A stretch of 64,000 nt of DNA from Candidatus Melainabacteria bacterium (GTDB taxonomy: Bacteria; Cyanobacteriota; Vampirovibrionia; Obscuribacterales; Obscuribacteraceae). The stretch spans positions 1 through 64,000 of the forward strand of contig RXJR01000024.1 in NCBI GenBank assembly GCA_003963305.1. The letters run 5' to 3'. How positions within the stretch are numbered: position 1 is the first letter of the stretch; every line of letters begins with the position of its first letter. Shown in pieces: positions 52,192-63,213 of the stretch. The position numbers and the translations under genes are program-made. Below the pieces are notes generated by a model that was not told where the DNA came from, did not search any database, and saw only the letters and a program-made list of their open reading frames with translations.

Positions 52192-53472
52192 TCAAGATTT
52201 CGTCTTGAGCAAGTCGCCGAAAGACTTGAGAAAACCTTTGCGTGGCTCGACATTCGGTACAGCGGTATCGGGCGTTTCAGCACTGGTCTTGTGAGTGTTG
52301 TCCTGAACGTATAAAGAATCTACATTCACGCTCATCGAAGCTACATGTTGAACCAGTTTATCAATTGTTGGATAAAGGTTCTCATTCGTATAACAAGAAA
52401 AGCTGATCAAATCTCGCCCGGCATCCATCGAATAGTTATTCACCAGCGTCTGTGGTCCCGGAAATTCAGTGGGGATTGTGAACTGGTCGATGGGAACAGC
52501 GTTTTTCCTGGCGATAGATTCAATCTCGGCGACAATTTGCTCTGTGCCGCTAGTATAACGCGTCGCCGCCTCACACATGCTACGTACAACACCAAGCATA
52601 TTCAATTCGATCGACTTATCGCCGGGAAAGAAATGCTTCTTAGTCTTGATTTTAGTGTCGGCCATGATCACTTCTGTTAAACGGCTTGGAACCAGAGTTT
52701 CATCAACAGGTGCATCCCAGAGCTTTTTGTTTTCGCTGTGGAACTGATCCACCGAGCTACTCGCCAGATGACTGAATGAGTAAGAAACCCCTGTGCTATG
52801 CTTCGATAAGCCCCATACCGAGAGCGGTCTGTACGAGTAGATATGATTCTCAGTGAAGTATGAATTGACTATTCCAGAATAAATATCAGGAACCGGGCTA
52901 AAGAAATATTTGCCGTGATCGGCGCAGAACTTGCGCATGAACGACATCGGCACAATGGCGTTGTACACACCCGGTGACTCATGGAAATTGTTTTCGTACG
53001 AGTAGAGTTTTCGCAAACTCTCTTTCGAATCACGCAACTCCACTTTCTTAGAGATGTGCATGTGCAGCACATTGCGATAAGGTTCTACGATCGTCGTTGG
53101 CCACATCCATACAATCGGCTTCCATGCCAGAATCTTATCGGGATACCACTGATGAATGCGCATTGCCAACTGTATGGCATCGGGCATGATTCCATCGTCA
53201 TCACCGAGAAAAAAGACGTAGTCACCAGTTACCTTGCTGAGCCCCAGCTCCCAGTTTTCAGACATCGAAAGTCGAACGTCTGAACGGTGATATTTGATGC
53301 GCGAGTCGTCGTATTGCTTAACCAGTTCATACGTCTCCGGAGAACTGCAGTTATCCATTACTACAATTTCGACGTTCTGCTGAGGCAGAGCCAGTGCAGT
53401 TCGCAGCGAATACTGCAGCACATCGTGCCGCTCCCGCGTCGGGATAACTATGGAATAAACTTTTTCAGCCAT
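52192..53472 (-). CDS. GT2 glycosyltransferase
   Basis: 426 residues from ATG 53472, with AAGGG upstream. GT-A fold with YSIVIPTRERHDVLQYSL, IVVMDNCSSPET and FFLGDDDGIMPDA, the DDD being the metal/nucleotide site. The C-terminal 150 residues are less typical and end in a basic helix (MKSFGDLLKTKS-like). It is the last gene of the long minus-strand glycan operon. The sugar and acceptor are unknown. Confidence 0.85.
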   Translation of the reverse strand: MAEKVYSIVIPTRERHDVLQYSLRTALALPQQNVEIVVMDNCSSPETYELVKQYDDSRIKYHRSDVRLSMSENWELGLSKVTGDYVFFLGDDDGIMPDAIQLAMRIHQWYPDKILAWKPIVWMWPTTIVEPYRNVLHMHISKKVELRDSKESLRKLYSYENNFHESPGVYNAIVPMSFMRKFCADHGKYFFSPVPDIYSGIVNSYFTENHIYSYRPLSVWGLSKHSTGVSYSFSHLASSSVDQFHSENKKLWDAPVDETLVPSRLTEVIMADTKIKTKKHFFPGDKSIELNMLGVVRSMCEAATRYTSGTEQIVAEIESIARKNAVPIDQFTIPTEFPGPQTLVNNYSMDAGRDLISFSCYTNENLYPTIDKLVQHVASMSVNVDSLYVQDNTHKTSAETPDTAVPNVEPRKGFLKSFGDLLKTKS

Positions 53473-53532
53473 CAAACTCGCCCTTCCAACCTCGGCAATT
53501 GTCGCATGCGGCATCAGCCAATAGTGAGCGTC

Positions 53533-54759
53533 TTAAGAGCCCTTAAATATTTCGAGGGTTCGATTCACCGCAACGTCCCAGGAGAACGTCTTTGTGGCAA
53601 GGCTTTCTGCCGCACCACCGATAGAATTCTTCAATGCATTGTCTTTACTAAGCCAATCAATCTTCGCGACTAAGTCGGAAACATCACCTGGAACCGCAAA
53701 AATGACATTCTGCTTATCCACGAAGAGGTTTTCAGTCGAATCACTCCTTGTAGCTACAATCGGCAAGCCGTGCGCCGCAGCGAACCAGAATGAACTATTA
53801 TGCTGGTTAAGGCCATTTGTGAATGGAAACACGCAGACATCCGACAAGCGCAGCCTGCTACTCGGCTCTGTGCTTCCATAGGGCGCATATTCTGACCAGA
53901 TCAGACGCTCGTAAATTCCAAGCTTATGGGCGAGACTTTTCAAGTCGTATAAGTAATCAGGTTTGCCCTCGCGGTCCAGAACATACTGCTCGGGCACATC
54001 TCCTACAATCATCAACTTAACGTTGCGTTCTTGCATGGAAAGTCGTTTCACGACCTCGAACAGAAGCTCCAGACCCTTGCCTGGATAAATGTATCCATAA
54101 AAGCTCAAAAGCAAATCACTATCGTTTTTCAGCCCAAGTCGCGTTCGCCCTATACGCCTATCTCTCTCAGACAACGGGGGGGTAACAGGCATTATGGGCG
54201 GTGGCGAAATGGTGGCTGACTTTGTGCCAACTTCCTCGTGACGTTTGATCAGCTCAGCTCTGTCTCGTTCACTCAAAGTAATGACAGCATCGCTATCGCG
54301 CAAAAGCGTACCGTATTCATAAGAGAGCGCACGGCGTCCAGCCAGAACGCTGGCAGCGAACCGAGAAGCGGACCGGGCGAAATTGCTGTGCTCGCGCCTG
54401 ATACCGCCTAATGACTCAATGTGAACCACCACACGCACGGACGGTGAGCTCTTCTTGATCATGTCCGGCAAGAAAGTAATGGCCGGGTGGTCGTGATACA
54501 TCCAGCCTGTAAAAACAATATCGACGACATCTGGTTTGTACTTACGCACCAGTGCAGCGCATTTCTGCACAACTCGCCAGTTCCAACGCTCATCGACCCG
54601 CTCGAGACGAATTCTATCGTCATGCAAAAAAGCGCCTTCCGACGTAATTATCGTGACATCCACGGCGCGGGAGGTTAGCTCGGAAGCCAGTCGATGAACA
54701 AAATCTGCGCCGCCTGTGCGAAGTGGCGGAAATGCTGCAGATACAATAAGCGCCTTCAT
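53533..54759 (-). CDS. GT4 glycosyltransferase
   Basis: 408 residues, GT-B fold. N-terminus MKALIVSAAFPPLRTGGADFVHRLASEL is typical of GT4. The middle carries SFYGYIYPGKGLELLFEVVKRL, and the C-terminal donor site has CVFPFTNGLNQHNSSFWFAAAHGLPIVATRS, a variant of the E-x7-E region with one Glu replaced. A cytoplasmic enzyme of glycan assembly. Confidence 0.85.
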   Translation of the reverse strand: MKALIVSAAFPPLRTGGADFVHRLASELTSRAVDVTIITSEGAFLHDDRIRLERVDERWNWRVVQKCAALVRKYKPDVVDIVFTGWMYHDHPAITFLPDMIKKSSPSVRVVVHIESLGGIRREHSNFARSASRFAASVLAGRRALSYEYGTLLRDSDAVITLSERDRAELIKRHEEVGTKSATISPPPIMPVTPPLSERDRRIGRTRLGLKNDSDLLLSFYGYIYPGKGLELLFEVVKRLSMQERNVKLMIVGDVPEQYVLDREGKPDYLYDLKSLAHKLGIYERLIWSEYAPYGSTEPSSRLRLSDVCVFPFTNGLNQHNSSFWFAAAHGLPIVATRSDSTENLFVDKQNVIFAVPGDVSDLVAKIDWLSKDNALKNSIGGAAESLATKTFSWDVAVNRTLEIFKGS

Positions 54760-54842
54760 GACTATGCCCAGAGCGAGAACAATGATTACACGAGAATCTT
54801 AGATGATCGCCGGTCGCCGTTCTAGAGAAGGGCGGGGCAAGC

Positions 54843-56609
54843 TTAATCTGGCGCAACCAACTCTGCATCAGTCGATAGCTGTAACTTCTTCTTGTAGAGC
54901 AAAACTGTGACCTCAATGGTAGTGGCAAGTAGCCAGAAGAAGAAAACAGTAATCGACAACATACGCGCTTGAGCCCAGGCGGAATCAGGCACGAATTGAT
55001 AATGTAATTCGGTACTTTGGGGCATGTCTACGGCGATGCGATGATCGTGCTCCAGCCGCTCGATGTCAGCCCCGTTGGCTTTTACATAGTTCCAGGGAAA
55101 TTGCTGGATATTCGTTTGCCCTATGCCAACAGGAGAGATTACCGGCTTGACCTCGCCAAAGACCTCGGTTGATGGCTCAAATGGGCAATTGTGATACTGG
55201 GCCACTTTATCGGGCGTCAACTCAGGAAACAGATTCGTTATTGTGTAAGCGTCAGAACCGTAGAATGAATCCGGCATTTTGAGAAGCGAAAAGCTAAATG
55301 TCCTGGTTCTGGCAAATTCAGCAACAGTATGCACCATTGCCTGTCGTGCAGAGTAGAGTTTGATGGAAAGCCCAGCAAAAGAGAGAATCAAAAGCGAGAC
55401 GAGCGCTCTTCTGTTCGTCAGCAAGTGCAACTTTCGGTCGCTCCTCCAAAAACAAAGAATGACTGCAATTAGCATCGAAAAGTTTATGTAGGTAACCATT
55501 CGATATGCAAACTGAATGGTCCGAAAGTTGTGCCCAAGCTTATCGAGCGTTCCCTTTGTCACGGAAGCCCAGAGCATGAGTACCATGATCACAGCGAAGA
55601 CACCGATGGCAACTACCGAGCGCCTGTTTCTGACGACGCCCTTTCTAAAAACCTCTGAGAGACAAGCAAGGAAAAACAAGAGCAGAGACACGTTTATCTG
55701 TGTATCAAGATGTGGTGTCATGACGTGATCGTCAGCCAGCTTATGCCTGTACGATTTAGTTTCAATCGGAAGCGGCACCAGGCGTGCGTAAAGAGAATCA
55801 AGGCTGTGATAGTAATACCCGACATGCTTAAAACTAGCGGCCAGTGCCATTTGCGGCGTAAACTTAGTGGTCGCCATTACCCACGGCAACAAAGAAAAAA
55901 CGCCGAGCACGACTGGAATAGCCAGAGCCAAAAGCACATCTTTTATCTTGACCCGGCCTATCCAGATGGTCGCGCCGACCAGGAGCGCCATGAAACAAGC
56001 GCCGTATAAAGCAGTGATTGGATGACTGCCAGCCGCTAGAACAAATACCAGCACGAAAACGTTGCACAGTGCGAAGCGCGTCAAACTGTCCTTCGCCTCT
56101 AAGACAAAAAACCAGATCGCAGCAGCACAAACGAGCAAGCCAGTAGCAAAAAACTCAGGAATTGCGCCCCGGTTGTACAGATTAGTCATGGGATAAATTG
56201 CCCATGTGACAAGAGTAGCCAGACAAAATCCGCTAAATCGATCGCTCGTGACCCGACTTGCCAATCTGTAGACAAGGAAAAACTGCAAAGCGTACAAACT
56301 CACAGCGATCAAACGAACGGTCAGATCGCCGTTCCAGAAAAGGCTGAGCGTGCCCATCAATGGAAAAAACAGGTACCCGTAAAAGACAGGATACGGCATG
56401 CCGATCAAGGTATATGTATGAATCACGTCAGGGAAATAGTGACGCTCAACCAGAAAAGAGGCGACGTAATTGATCAACCAGACCTGGTTGGGCCAATCTA
56501 CGGCGAAGACGGAATTCAAGTCAAGCAGCGGAATGCAGGGCAACGCGATGACGACGATACATGCGATCAGAAAACGCAAATTTATGCGTTGAGAAAGAGG
56601 TTCATCCAT
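54843..56609 (-). CDS. Large multi-pass membrane protein (GT-C-like, 6-pyruvoyl-tetrahydropterin-synthase-related type)
   Basis: 588 residues with about 12 membrane helices. The first loop contains NSVFAVDWPNQVWLINY and further on FPDVIHTYTLIGMPYPVFYGYLFFPLMG. The latter resembles proteins annotated as 6-pyruvoyl-tetrahydropterin synthase related, which are GT-C-like membrane proteins, not pterin enzymes. An extracytoplasmic domain near 430-540 precedes a last helix. Part of the glycan operon. Confidence 0.6.
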   Translation of the reverse strand: MDEPLSQRINLRFLIACIVVIALPCIPLLDLNSVFAVDWPNQVWLINYVASFLVERHYFPDVIHTYTLIGMPYPVFYGYLFFPLMGTLSLFWNGDLTVRLIAVSLYALQFFLVYRLASRVTSDRFSGFCLATLVTWAIYPMTNLYNRGAIPEFFATGLLVCAAAIWFFVLEAKDSLTRFALCNVFVLVFVLAAGSHPITALYGACFMALLVGATIWIGRVKIKDVLLALAIPVVLGVFSLLPWVMATTKFTPQMALAASFKHVGYYYHSLDSLYARLVPLPIETKSYRHKLADDHVMTPHLDTQINVSLLLFFLACLSEVFRKGVVRNRRSVVAIGVFAVIMVLMLWASVTKGTLDKLGHNFRTIQFAYRMVTYINFSMLIAVILCFWRSDRKLHLLTNRRALVSLLILSFAGLSIKLYSARQAMVHTVAEFARTRTFSFSLLKMPDSFYGSDAYTITNLFPELTPDKVAQYHNCPFEPSTEVFGEVKPVISPVGIGQTNIQQFPWNYVKANGADIERLEHDHRIAVDMPQSTELHYQFVPDSAWAQARMLSITVFFFWLLATTIEVTVLLYKKKLQLSTDAELVAPD

Positions 56610-56627
56610 TCGCTACCACTAACCAAT

Positions 56628-57671
56628 CTAGATTCGGAATGAACTATTCGCTCGGAGCATTGAAGAACACCATTTTAGGGCTTCCTTGAAAACATCGTAA
56701 TCTCGAAAGAAAATAGCATTACCCCAAGATCCTCTCACAGACTGATCGAGGTTGCAGTAGAACCGAGGCTCGACGTAAGCAGTGCCCGCCGGTCTGTAAA
56801 TAACAATGTGCCAGTTGTAGCCACGAGCCCGCAGGTGGGCGACAGTGTCCTGCATAAGACCGAACTCGCCGTTTGAAAAATAGTGCTCAGCATCCCAGAA
56901 CTCGGAGACGATCACAGCATATTTTGCCGTGCCCATTCCTCTAATTACTTCCAGGTCACCGCCTTCGGTATCAATTTTCAATATACTGATATCAGCAGGC
57001 AACTCTCCGCTGCCGTGCAAGCTCTTGAGCGAACGCACTGTTACGTCTATTGGCTCAGAATAGTTCATGCCTTCAGGCACAGCATGCTTAACCGTGGTGC
57101 TATAAACACTCAAATCCGGCTCCATTGTTTTGCTGAGCTCCTGGTCAGGCACTTCCAGCGCATAAAAAGATGTGACACCGTCTTTGGCGCCCACGGCGAT
57201 AGGAAATGACTTAAAGCCGCTTTGAACTTGCTCAAATCTTTCGCGCAAGCGCTCGAAAGTCTCCGGCATAGGCTCGAAAGCAAATACACGGTATCCGGCA
57301 GAGAGGAGCATAGCGCTGACATCACCAACATTAGCACCAATGTCTATAGCATTAGGACTGGGCAAATAAGACCGCAGATACTGCAGGAGAGCGACTTCAG
57401 GGTTGCTGCGACGATAATCCTCCAGACCGTCAGGGTACGAGAAGCGATCGCTGGCAGGCACAAGCTCACCAAAAATTTGTTCGTGATGTTGCTGCTCGAT
57501 TGTCTTCGCCTCTCTGGCGAGGTCGTGCATTTGGGCGTTCAATACGTCAATTTGACTGCGCAAGTCGGCCTGCCTGCTGCGAATGTCTTCTTGACCGCTC
57601 TTTAGTGTTTCGAGAGAGGAAAGAATGTGATCCTTGACGCTCTTTATTCTCTCAACTATTCCGTTGCTCAT
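56628..57671 (-). CDS. FkbM-family methyltransferase with N-terminal coiled coil
   Basis: About 347 residues. Residues 10-65 form a charged coiled coil. The SAM domain has NAIDIGANVGDVSAMLLSAG, RVFAFEPMPETFERL, VRSLKSLHG, ISILKIDTEGGDLEVIRGM and VIVSEFWD, the FkbM set. Family members O-methylate sugars. ATG 57671 or 57683 could be the start; both overlap the upstream GT2 gene. Confidence 0.85.
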   Translation of the reverse strand: MSNGIVERIKSVKDHILSSLETLKSGQEDIRSRQADLRSQIDVLNAQMHDLAREAKTIEQQHHEQIFGELVPASDRFSYPDGLEDYRRSNPEVALLQYLRSYLPSPNAIDIGANVGDVSAMLLSAGYRVFAFEPMPETFERLRERFEQVQSGFKSFPIAVGAKDGVTSFYALEVPDQELSKTMEPDLSVYSTTVKHAVPEGMNYSEPIDVTVRSLKSLHGSGELPADISILKIDTEGGDLEVIRGMGTAKYAVIVSEFWDAEHYFSNGEFGLMQDTVAHLRARGYNWHIVIYRPAGTAYVEPRFYCNLDQSVRGSWGNAIFFRDYDVFKEALKWCSSMLRANSSFRI

Positions 57672-58608
57672 GAGCTGCCGCATCCTTACTTACGGGTCTT
57701 CGAAAAACCCAATGATCGAGAGGTGCGTACCTGAAAAGCGCCTGCTTCAGCTTCACTTCTTCGAACCAGAGCTTTTCGTAAAAGGAAAAACGCTCGACAT
57801 CAGTCGACTTATTTACTGTCGAGTAATGCTCCATAAATATATCCGACATTATCTCTGGAGATGTATTCGTTCCAAAATATTCTTTTTGCAACTTGGCAAT
57901 TTCAGGCAGTCCTGTTGACTGCCACTCTTCAGTACTTTTCTGACCTGTGTACCACCTGAAGTAACCGAACACAGTGTCGACAGACTCGAACTTGGCTCCG
58001 TGCTTGAGAAACCTCAACCATAATTCATAATCCATCGCAAACTGATACGACTCATTCACTCGGGAGCCGGCCTTCTCGTAAATTGACTTAGTCCAGAAAC
58101 AACACTCCTGGGGCAGATAACAAGCCTGCACGAGTTGCTCAGCGTTAAATGGACGAAACGGGTAGGAGAGAAAAAAATAGCCGTTCACGTCTATGTAATA
58201 TCGCTTACCGTAAACCACATCCACATCCGGATTTTCGACCAGATGCTTGATCGCTTTTGATACTGTATCTGGTGCAGCATAACAATCGTCGGAATTCAAG
58301 TACGCAAGAACCTCACCATCTCCCATGGCAAAGCCTCTATTAATAGCATCGGCCTGACCCTTATCCTTTTCTTCGACGACGATCGAAATTCTGGACCGAT
58401 ATCGCTCCAGAATCTCATGCGTGTTGTCCTTGGAAAGAGAGTCCAGAACTATGTATTGCAGGTTAGGATAATCCTGCTCGATAACACTTAAAATGGTCCG
58501 TTCAATGAAGCCACCCTGGTTGTAGGAAGGCGTAACTATGGTCACTTTCGGCGTTGTAGAGCTGAATTGACAGGTCGACTTCGCAACAACCGGAGCGTTA
58601 TTGGTCAT
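57652..58608 (-). CDS. GT2 glycosyltransferase
   Basis: 318 residues. VTIVTPSYNQGGFIERTILSVIEQDYPNLQYIVLDS is the donor-binding start, DKGQADAINRGFAMGDGEVLAYLNSDDCY holds the DxD-type NSDD motif, and CFWTKSIYEKAG with AMDYELWLRF is the acceptor side (ED-like general base region). WcaA-type. The ATG overlaps the upstream HTH-protein stop as ATGA. Confidence 0.9.
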   Translation of the reverse strand: MTNNAPVVAKSTCQFSSTTPKVTIVTPSYNQGGFIERTILSVIEQDYPNLQYIVLDSLSKDNTHEILERYRSRISIVVEEKDKGQADAINRGFAMGDGEVLAYLNSDDCYAAPDTVSKAIKHLVENPDVDVVYGKRYYIDVNGYFFLSYPFRPFNAEQLVQACYLPQECCFWTKSIYEKAGSRVNESYQFAMDYELWLRFLKHGAKFESVDTVFGYFRWYTGQKSTEEWQSTGLPEIAKLQKEYFGTNTSPEIMSDIFMEHYSTVNKSTDVERFSFYEKLWFEEVKLKQALFRYAPLDHWVFRRPVSKDAAAHEQRNS

Positions 58609-59081
58609 GATCTGCTCGTTGGTGACCCCGACGTCGTCAGGAGACGCTTATTCTCATTCATCAAGCTTTCAACTCTGCCGGACAACTCAGCGTATCGCTC
58701 TTCCAGCTCCCGAGTTCTATGAATTGCCACTTCGTTCATACCGCCGAACTTGGCACGCAGCGCAAACACCGTAGTCAAAGGCAAGTCATGCTTTTTGCAG
58801 ACTTCGATGGCGCCAATACTGCTGTCAACATCTTTGATTACCGCAGCGATTTCGGCGTCTGACATTGTCTTGGTCTCGTCAGGACCTATTTCCTGAGCGC
58901 TGCCGCCGTTTACGACGTAACTTAAGCGCAAAAGCTCATCCAGGATTTTTTTGGTCGTCTTTTCATTGTGCTCAACATTGGCCCGCACCACTTCTTGCAT
59001 TTGCAGGCTCAACTCCAAATGCAGCCTGCGATAGAGCGGCCCGGTGAGCATGAAATACAATTTGTATAGAAAACTGCGCAT
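58605..59081 (-). CDS. Small protein with IS3-OrfA-like helix-turn-helix and coiled coil
   Basis: 158 residues. The first 60 residues are helical and unrecognised. Residues 72-115 read like an IS3/IS911 transposase OrfA HTH: SDAEIAAVIKDVDSS, then AIEVCKKHDLPLTTVFALRAKFGGM, where the (W)RAKYGGM-type ending is characteristic. Residues 118-148 form the matching leucine-zipper-like coiled coil with NENKRLL. No OrfB, inverted repeats or frameshift follow. It is embedded between GT2 and GDP-fucose-synthase-like genes with ATGA coupling, so it looks domesticated. Confidence 0.65.
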   Translation of the reverse strand: MRSFLYKLYFMLTGPLYRRLHLELSLQMQEVVRANVEHNEKTTKKILDELLRLSYVVNGGSAQEIGPDETKTMSDAEIAAVIKDVDSSIGAIEVCKKHDLPLTTVFALRAKFGGMNEVAIHRTRELEERYAELSGRVESLMNENKRLLTTSGSPTSRS

Positions 59082-60763
<1,682 letters not shown>

Positions 60764-60790
60764 TTTGATTCCCTCCATTTGCCTTCGCTC

Positions 60791-60810
60791 AAAAGATCAC
60801 TTGGTGATCT
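60791..60810 (-). terminator. Weak hairpin upstream of the nucleotidyltransferase
   Basis: On the minus strand AGATCAC-CAA-GTGATCT is a 7-bp stem with a three-base loop followed by only TTT. It lies 31 bases before the GTG at 60763 and 173 bases after the gmd-like stop. It might be a partial terminator for gmd or a leader hairpin of the next gene. Confidence 0.35.
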
Positions 60811-60982
60811 AAGAAATTCGGAGTATGACAGAGTTAACAGCGCTTGAAATTTCAATGCTTTTAACTAACTCATCCCACTTGACAATTCAAACAAGCTAAG
60901 TGAAAGCTGATTCAGCTCCATTCAGTGCACCTTTGCCCGTCAACTATTCAGTACATCGGCGGTGTCAGGAGAATCCACTTTG

Positions 60983-61972
60983 TCAGGCGCTAACGTGATC
61001 AGGCTCTTTACTCTTGAGCCTTTCGCGCCAGTAATTCAGCAGATCCGTCATCATCTGCTCAAAGGTGAATTCTTCGCTCCAACCGGTCGCCTGTTTAAAC
61101 TTTGTGGGGTCTCCACGCAATATTTCGACATCACTTGGACGCAATCTTGCTGGATCAATCTTAACTTCGATCTTTGTTTTCGTTTGTGACAGAAGGAAGT
61201 CAAGCATCTCACGAATCGTCCTAGACTTTCCGCTTGCAATTACATAAATCTCGCCCGGTTTACACTTGTTGACAGCCAGCCAGTACGCGCGTACGACATC
61301 TCTGACGTCCATCCAGTCACGCTGGGCGTTGAGATTGCCAACGTGAATGACTGGAAGCTTAAGCCCCAGCTCGATTTCGGCAATTTGCTTGGCAAAATTG
61401 CTGGTCACAAATACTTCGCCACGTCGAGGTCCTTCATGATTGAAAGTGCGGGTGCGCACTATCTTCATGCCATAACTCTCGTGGTACTGATACGCCATCA
61501 TGTCTTGAGTGACTTTGCTGACTGCATAAGGGCTGAGTGGGCGCAGATGATTATCTTCATTAATCGGCACTTCGTCTGGATATACTCTGCCGTACTCCTC
61601 GGAGCTCAAGGCGACCTGAACACGCGGATCAATGTTGGCATGACGAATCGCTTCGAGCAGGTTGAGCTGCATCTGCGTGTTGCCAATTAGTGTGTTGTTA
61701 GGATTTTTCCAGGAATCAGGGACGTAACTTTGAGCCGCCAAATGGAAGACATAATCAGGCTTCACAGTTTCGACCAGATTGAGCGTGCCGGATGAGTCTG
61801 TTAAGTCGCAGTCAATCAGAGTAATCTGATCTTTGATCTGGTTAATATTGGCGAGCGAACTGCGCCAGCGCTTGACGCCAAAGATCTCGACACCGGGCTG
61901 ATCTTTCAGCAGGAATTCGGCTAGATGCGAACCAACCATGCCAGTGATGCCAGTGATTAAAACGCGCGTCAT
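60983..61972 (-). CDS. gmd: GDP-mannose 4,6-dehydratase-like
   Basis: 329 residues. RVLITGITGMVGSHLAEFLL (NAD site), FGVKRWRSSLANI, HLAAQSYVPDSWKNP, SSEEYGRV (S-E-E catalytic set), SPYAVSKVTQDMM (YxxxK) and RTFNHEGPRRGEVFVTSNFAKQI. The HEGPRRGExFVT stretch and C-terminal RPSDVEILRGDPTKFKQATGW are those of Gmd/Rmd enzymes. First step toward GDP-L-fucose or GDP-D-rhamnose. It begins the long minus-strand glycan run and is divergent from the GT2 at 62061. Confidence 0.88.
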   Translation of the reverse strand: MTRVLITGITGMVGSHLAEFLLKDQPGVEIFGVKRWRSSLANINQIKDQITLIDCDLTDSSGTLNLVETVKPDYVFHLAAQSYVPDSWKNPNNTLIGNTQMQLNLLEAIRHANIDPRVQVALSSEEYGRVYPDEVPINEDNHLRPLSPYAVSKVTQDMMAYQYHESYGMKIVRTRTFNHEGPRRGEVFVTSNFAKQIAEIELGLKLPVIHVGNLNAQRDWMDVRDVVRAYWLAVNKCKPGEIYVIASGKSRTIREMLDFLLSQTKTKIEVKIDPARLRPSDVEILRGDPTKFKQATGWSEEFTFEQMMTDLLNYWRERLKSKEPDHVSA

Positions 61973-62060
61973 ATCGGCTCCAGAAAGGGCATAAGCGTCT
62001 GCGATAATACCATGAGGTCCCGCCCTTGCCGCTCTTATTTAGTTCTCACCGAGGCGCCCG

Positions 62061-63056
62061 ATGCTAGTTTCGATCTGTATGCCCACTTACAACGGCGAAC
62101 GATATATCGCCGATGCGATCCAAAGCGCTCTGAATCAGACTTACGCTGATTTTGAGCTTTTGGTTTCAGATGACGGATCGACCGATTTGACGGCTGACAT
62201 TGTCGGCGAATTCATGCGCCGCGACGACCGCATTCACTACTGGCGCAATGAGAGCCGCCTGGGGCTGTTCGCCAATTACAACGAGTGCATGACTCAATGC
62301 AAAGGTGACTTGATCAAATTGTTTGCACAAGATGATTTGCTCAGCCCGAAGGCGCTGGAAGTCATGGTTTCGGCATATGTATCGAATAAAGTGTCGCTGG
62401 TTTGCTGCGATAAAAACATACTCAACGATTCGCCGTCATCTTTTTCCGAGGTAGTGGAAACGGTTCTACCACCCGGTCTGGTGAAGGGCCGCACAGTCAT
62501 TGAGGAGTCATTGCGCAGCTACAGAAACTTAGTGGGCGAACCAGTGGCGGTGCTTTTCGATGCAAAGAAAGTCGGCAAAGGGTTCAGCGAAAGCTACTAT
62601 TCACTTGGGGATCTGGAATTCTGGTTTCGCATTTTGAAGAAGGGCGATCTGTTTCATGTGCCTGAAGAACTGGTTTCTTTCAGACAGCATCCCGAAAGCA
62701 CGACCTTTAAAAAACTCGAAGACATGACCTGGGTTCTGGACTTCTTCAGGCTCGGTAAAGAGTATGCCGAATATGTCCATCGCATCGGCATGACCGAAGA
62801 AGAATTTTTCGTCGGTTTTCTGGAACGCGCAGGCGAACTGATTGACCGCCTGGTGACAACCAACGAACTTTCGGTAAAAAACTTGAGCGGCTTCAAAGAA
62901 GTTGCTTTCCATTCGATGCGCAGGGCTGCTCAGCTGGCGGCCAAGGGGCGCGCTTATGACGCGCTGGTAAATAGCACCTCATGGCGAATAACGAGCCCTC
63001 TGCGCTACCTCAAGACGCGCATCGAAAACAACGCCCACATCGACCGCAAACTCTAA
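62061..63056 (+). CDS. GT2 glycosyltransferase
   Basis: 331 residues. VSICMPTYNGERYIADAIQSALNQTYADFELLVSDDGSTD is the donor-site start, KLFAQDDLLSPKAL the DxD-equivalent (QDD), and SLGDLEFWFRILKKG the acceptor side. The C-terminal segment has VNSTSWRITSPLRYLKTRIEN, a tail frequently seen in GT2 enzymes of polysaccharide clusters. ATG 62061 has GAGG seven bases upstream. The REP-like array starts three bases after its stop codon. Confidence 0.9.
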   Translation: MLVSICMPTYNGERYIADAIQSALNQTYADFELLVSDDGSTDLTADIVGEFMRRDDRIHYWRNESRLGLFANYNECMTQCKGDLIKLFAQDDLLSPKALEVMVSAYVSNKVSLVCCDKNILNDSPSSFSEVVETVLPPGLVKGRTVIEESLRSYRNLVGEPVAVLFDAKKVGKGFSESYYSLGDLEFWFRILKKGDLFHVPEELVSFRQHPESTTFKKLEDMTWVLDFFRLGKEYAEYVHRIGMTEEEFFVGFLERAGELIDRLVTTNELSVKNLSGFKEVAFHSMRRAAQLAAKGRAYDALVNSTSWRITSPLRYLKTRIENNAHIDRKL

Positions 63057-63059
63057 TAA

Positions 63060-63180
63060 GCGCACGCGTCCCGCGTGCCATGGAGCGCACGCGTCCCGCG
63101 TGCCATGGAGCGCACGCGTCTCGCGTGCCATGGAGCGCACGCGTCTCGCGTGCCATGGAGCGCACGCGTCTCGCGTGCTC
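63060..63180 (+). repeat. Left REP-like array: five 25-bp palindromic units
   Basis: Five tandem units begin at 63060, 63085, 63110, 63135 and 63160. Each has the perfect palindrome GCACGCG-TCC-CGCGTGC (units 1-2) or GCACGCG-TCT-CGCGTGC (units 3-5) with CATGGAGC between palindromes. The units contact each other without unique spacers, so this is not a CRISPR array. It lies downstream of the RAYT gene. Confidence 0.92.
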
Positions 63181-63213
63181 AACGGCAGACGTTTTGTGCA
63201 CCCAAATTGGCTA

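Noticed and set aside
58605-59081. Interpreting this gene as an active IS3 element
   Set aside because: No OrfB frame, no inverted repeats and no target duplication were seen, and the gene is tightly coupled to glycan genes.
60877-60882. Perfect TTGACA -35 hexamer on the plus strand
   Set aside because: No -10 box at suitable spacing, and no plus-strand gene follows for over a kilobase.
63060-63180. Possible CRISPR array
   Set aside because: The repeats are palindromic, directly contiguous and have no unique spacers. No cas genes are nearby, and a RAYT is.
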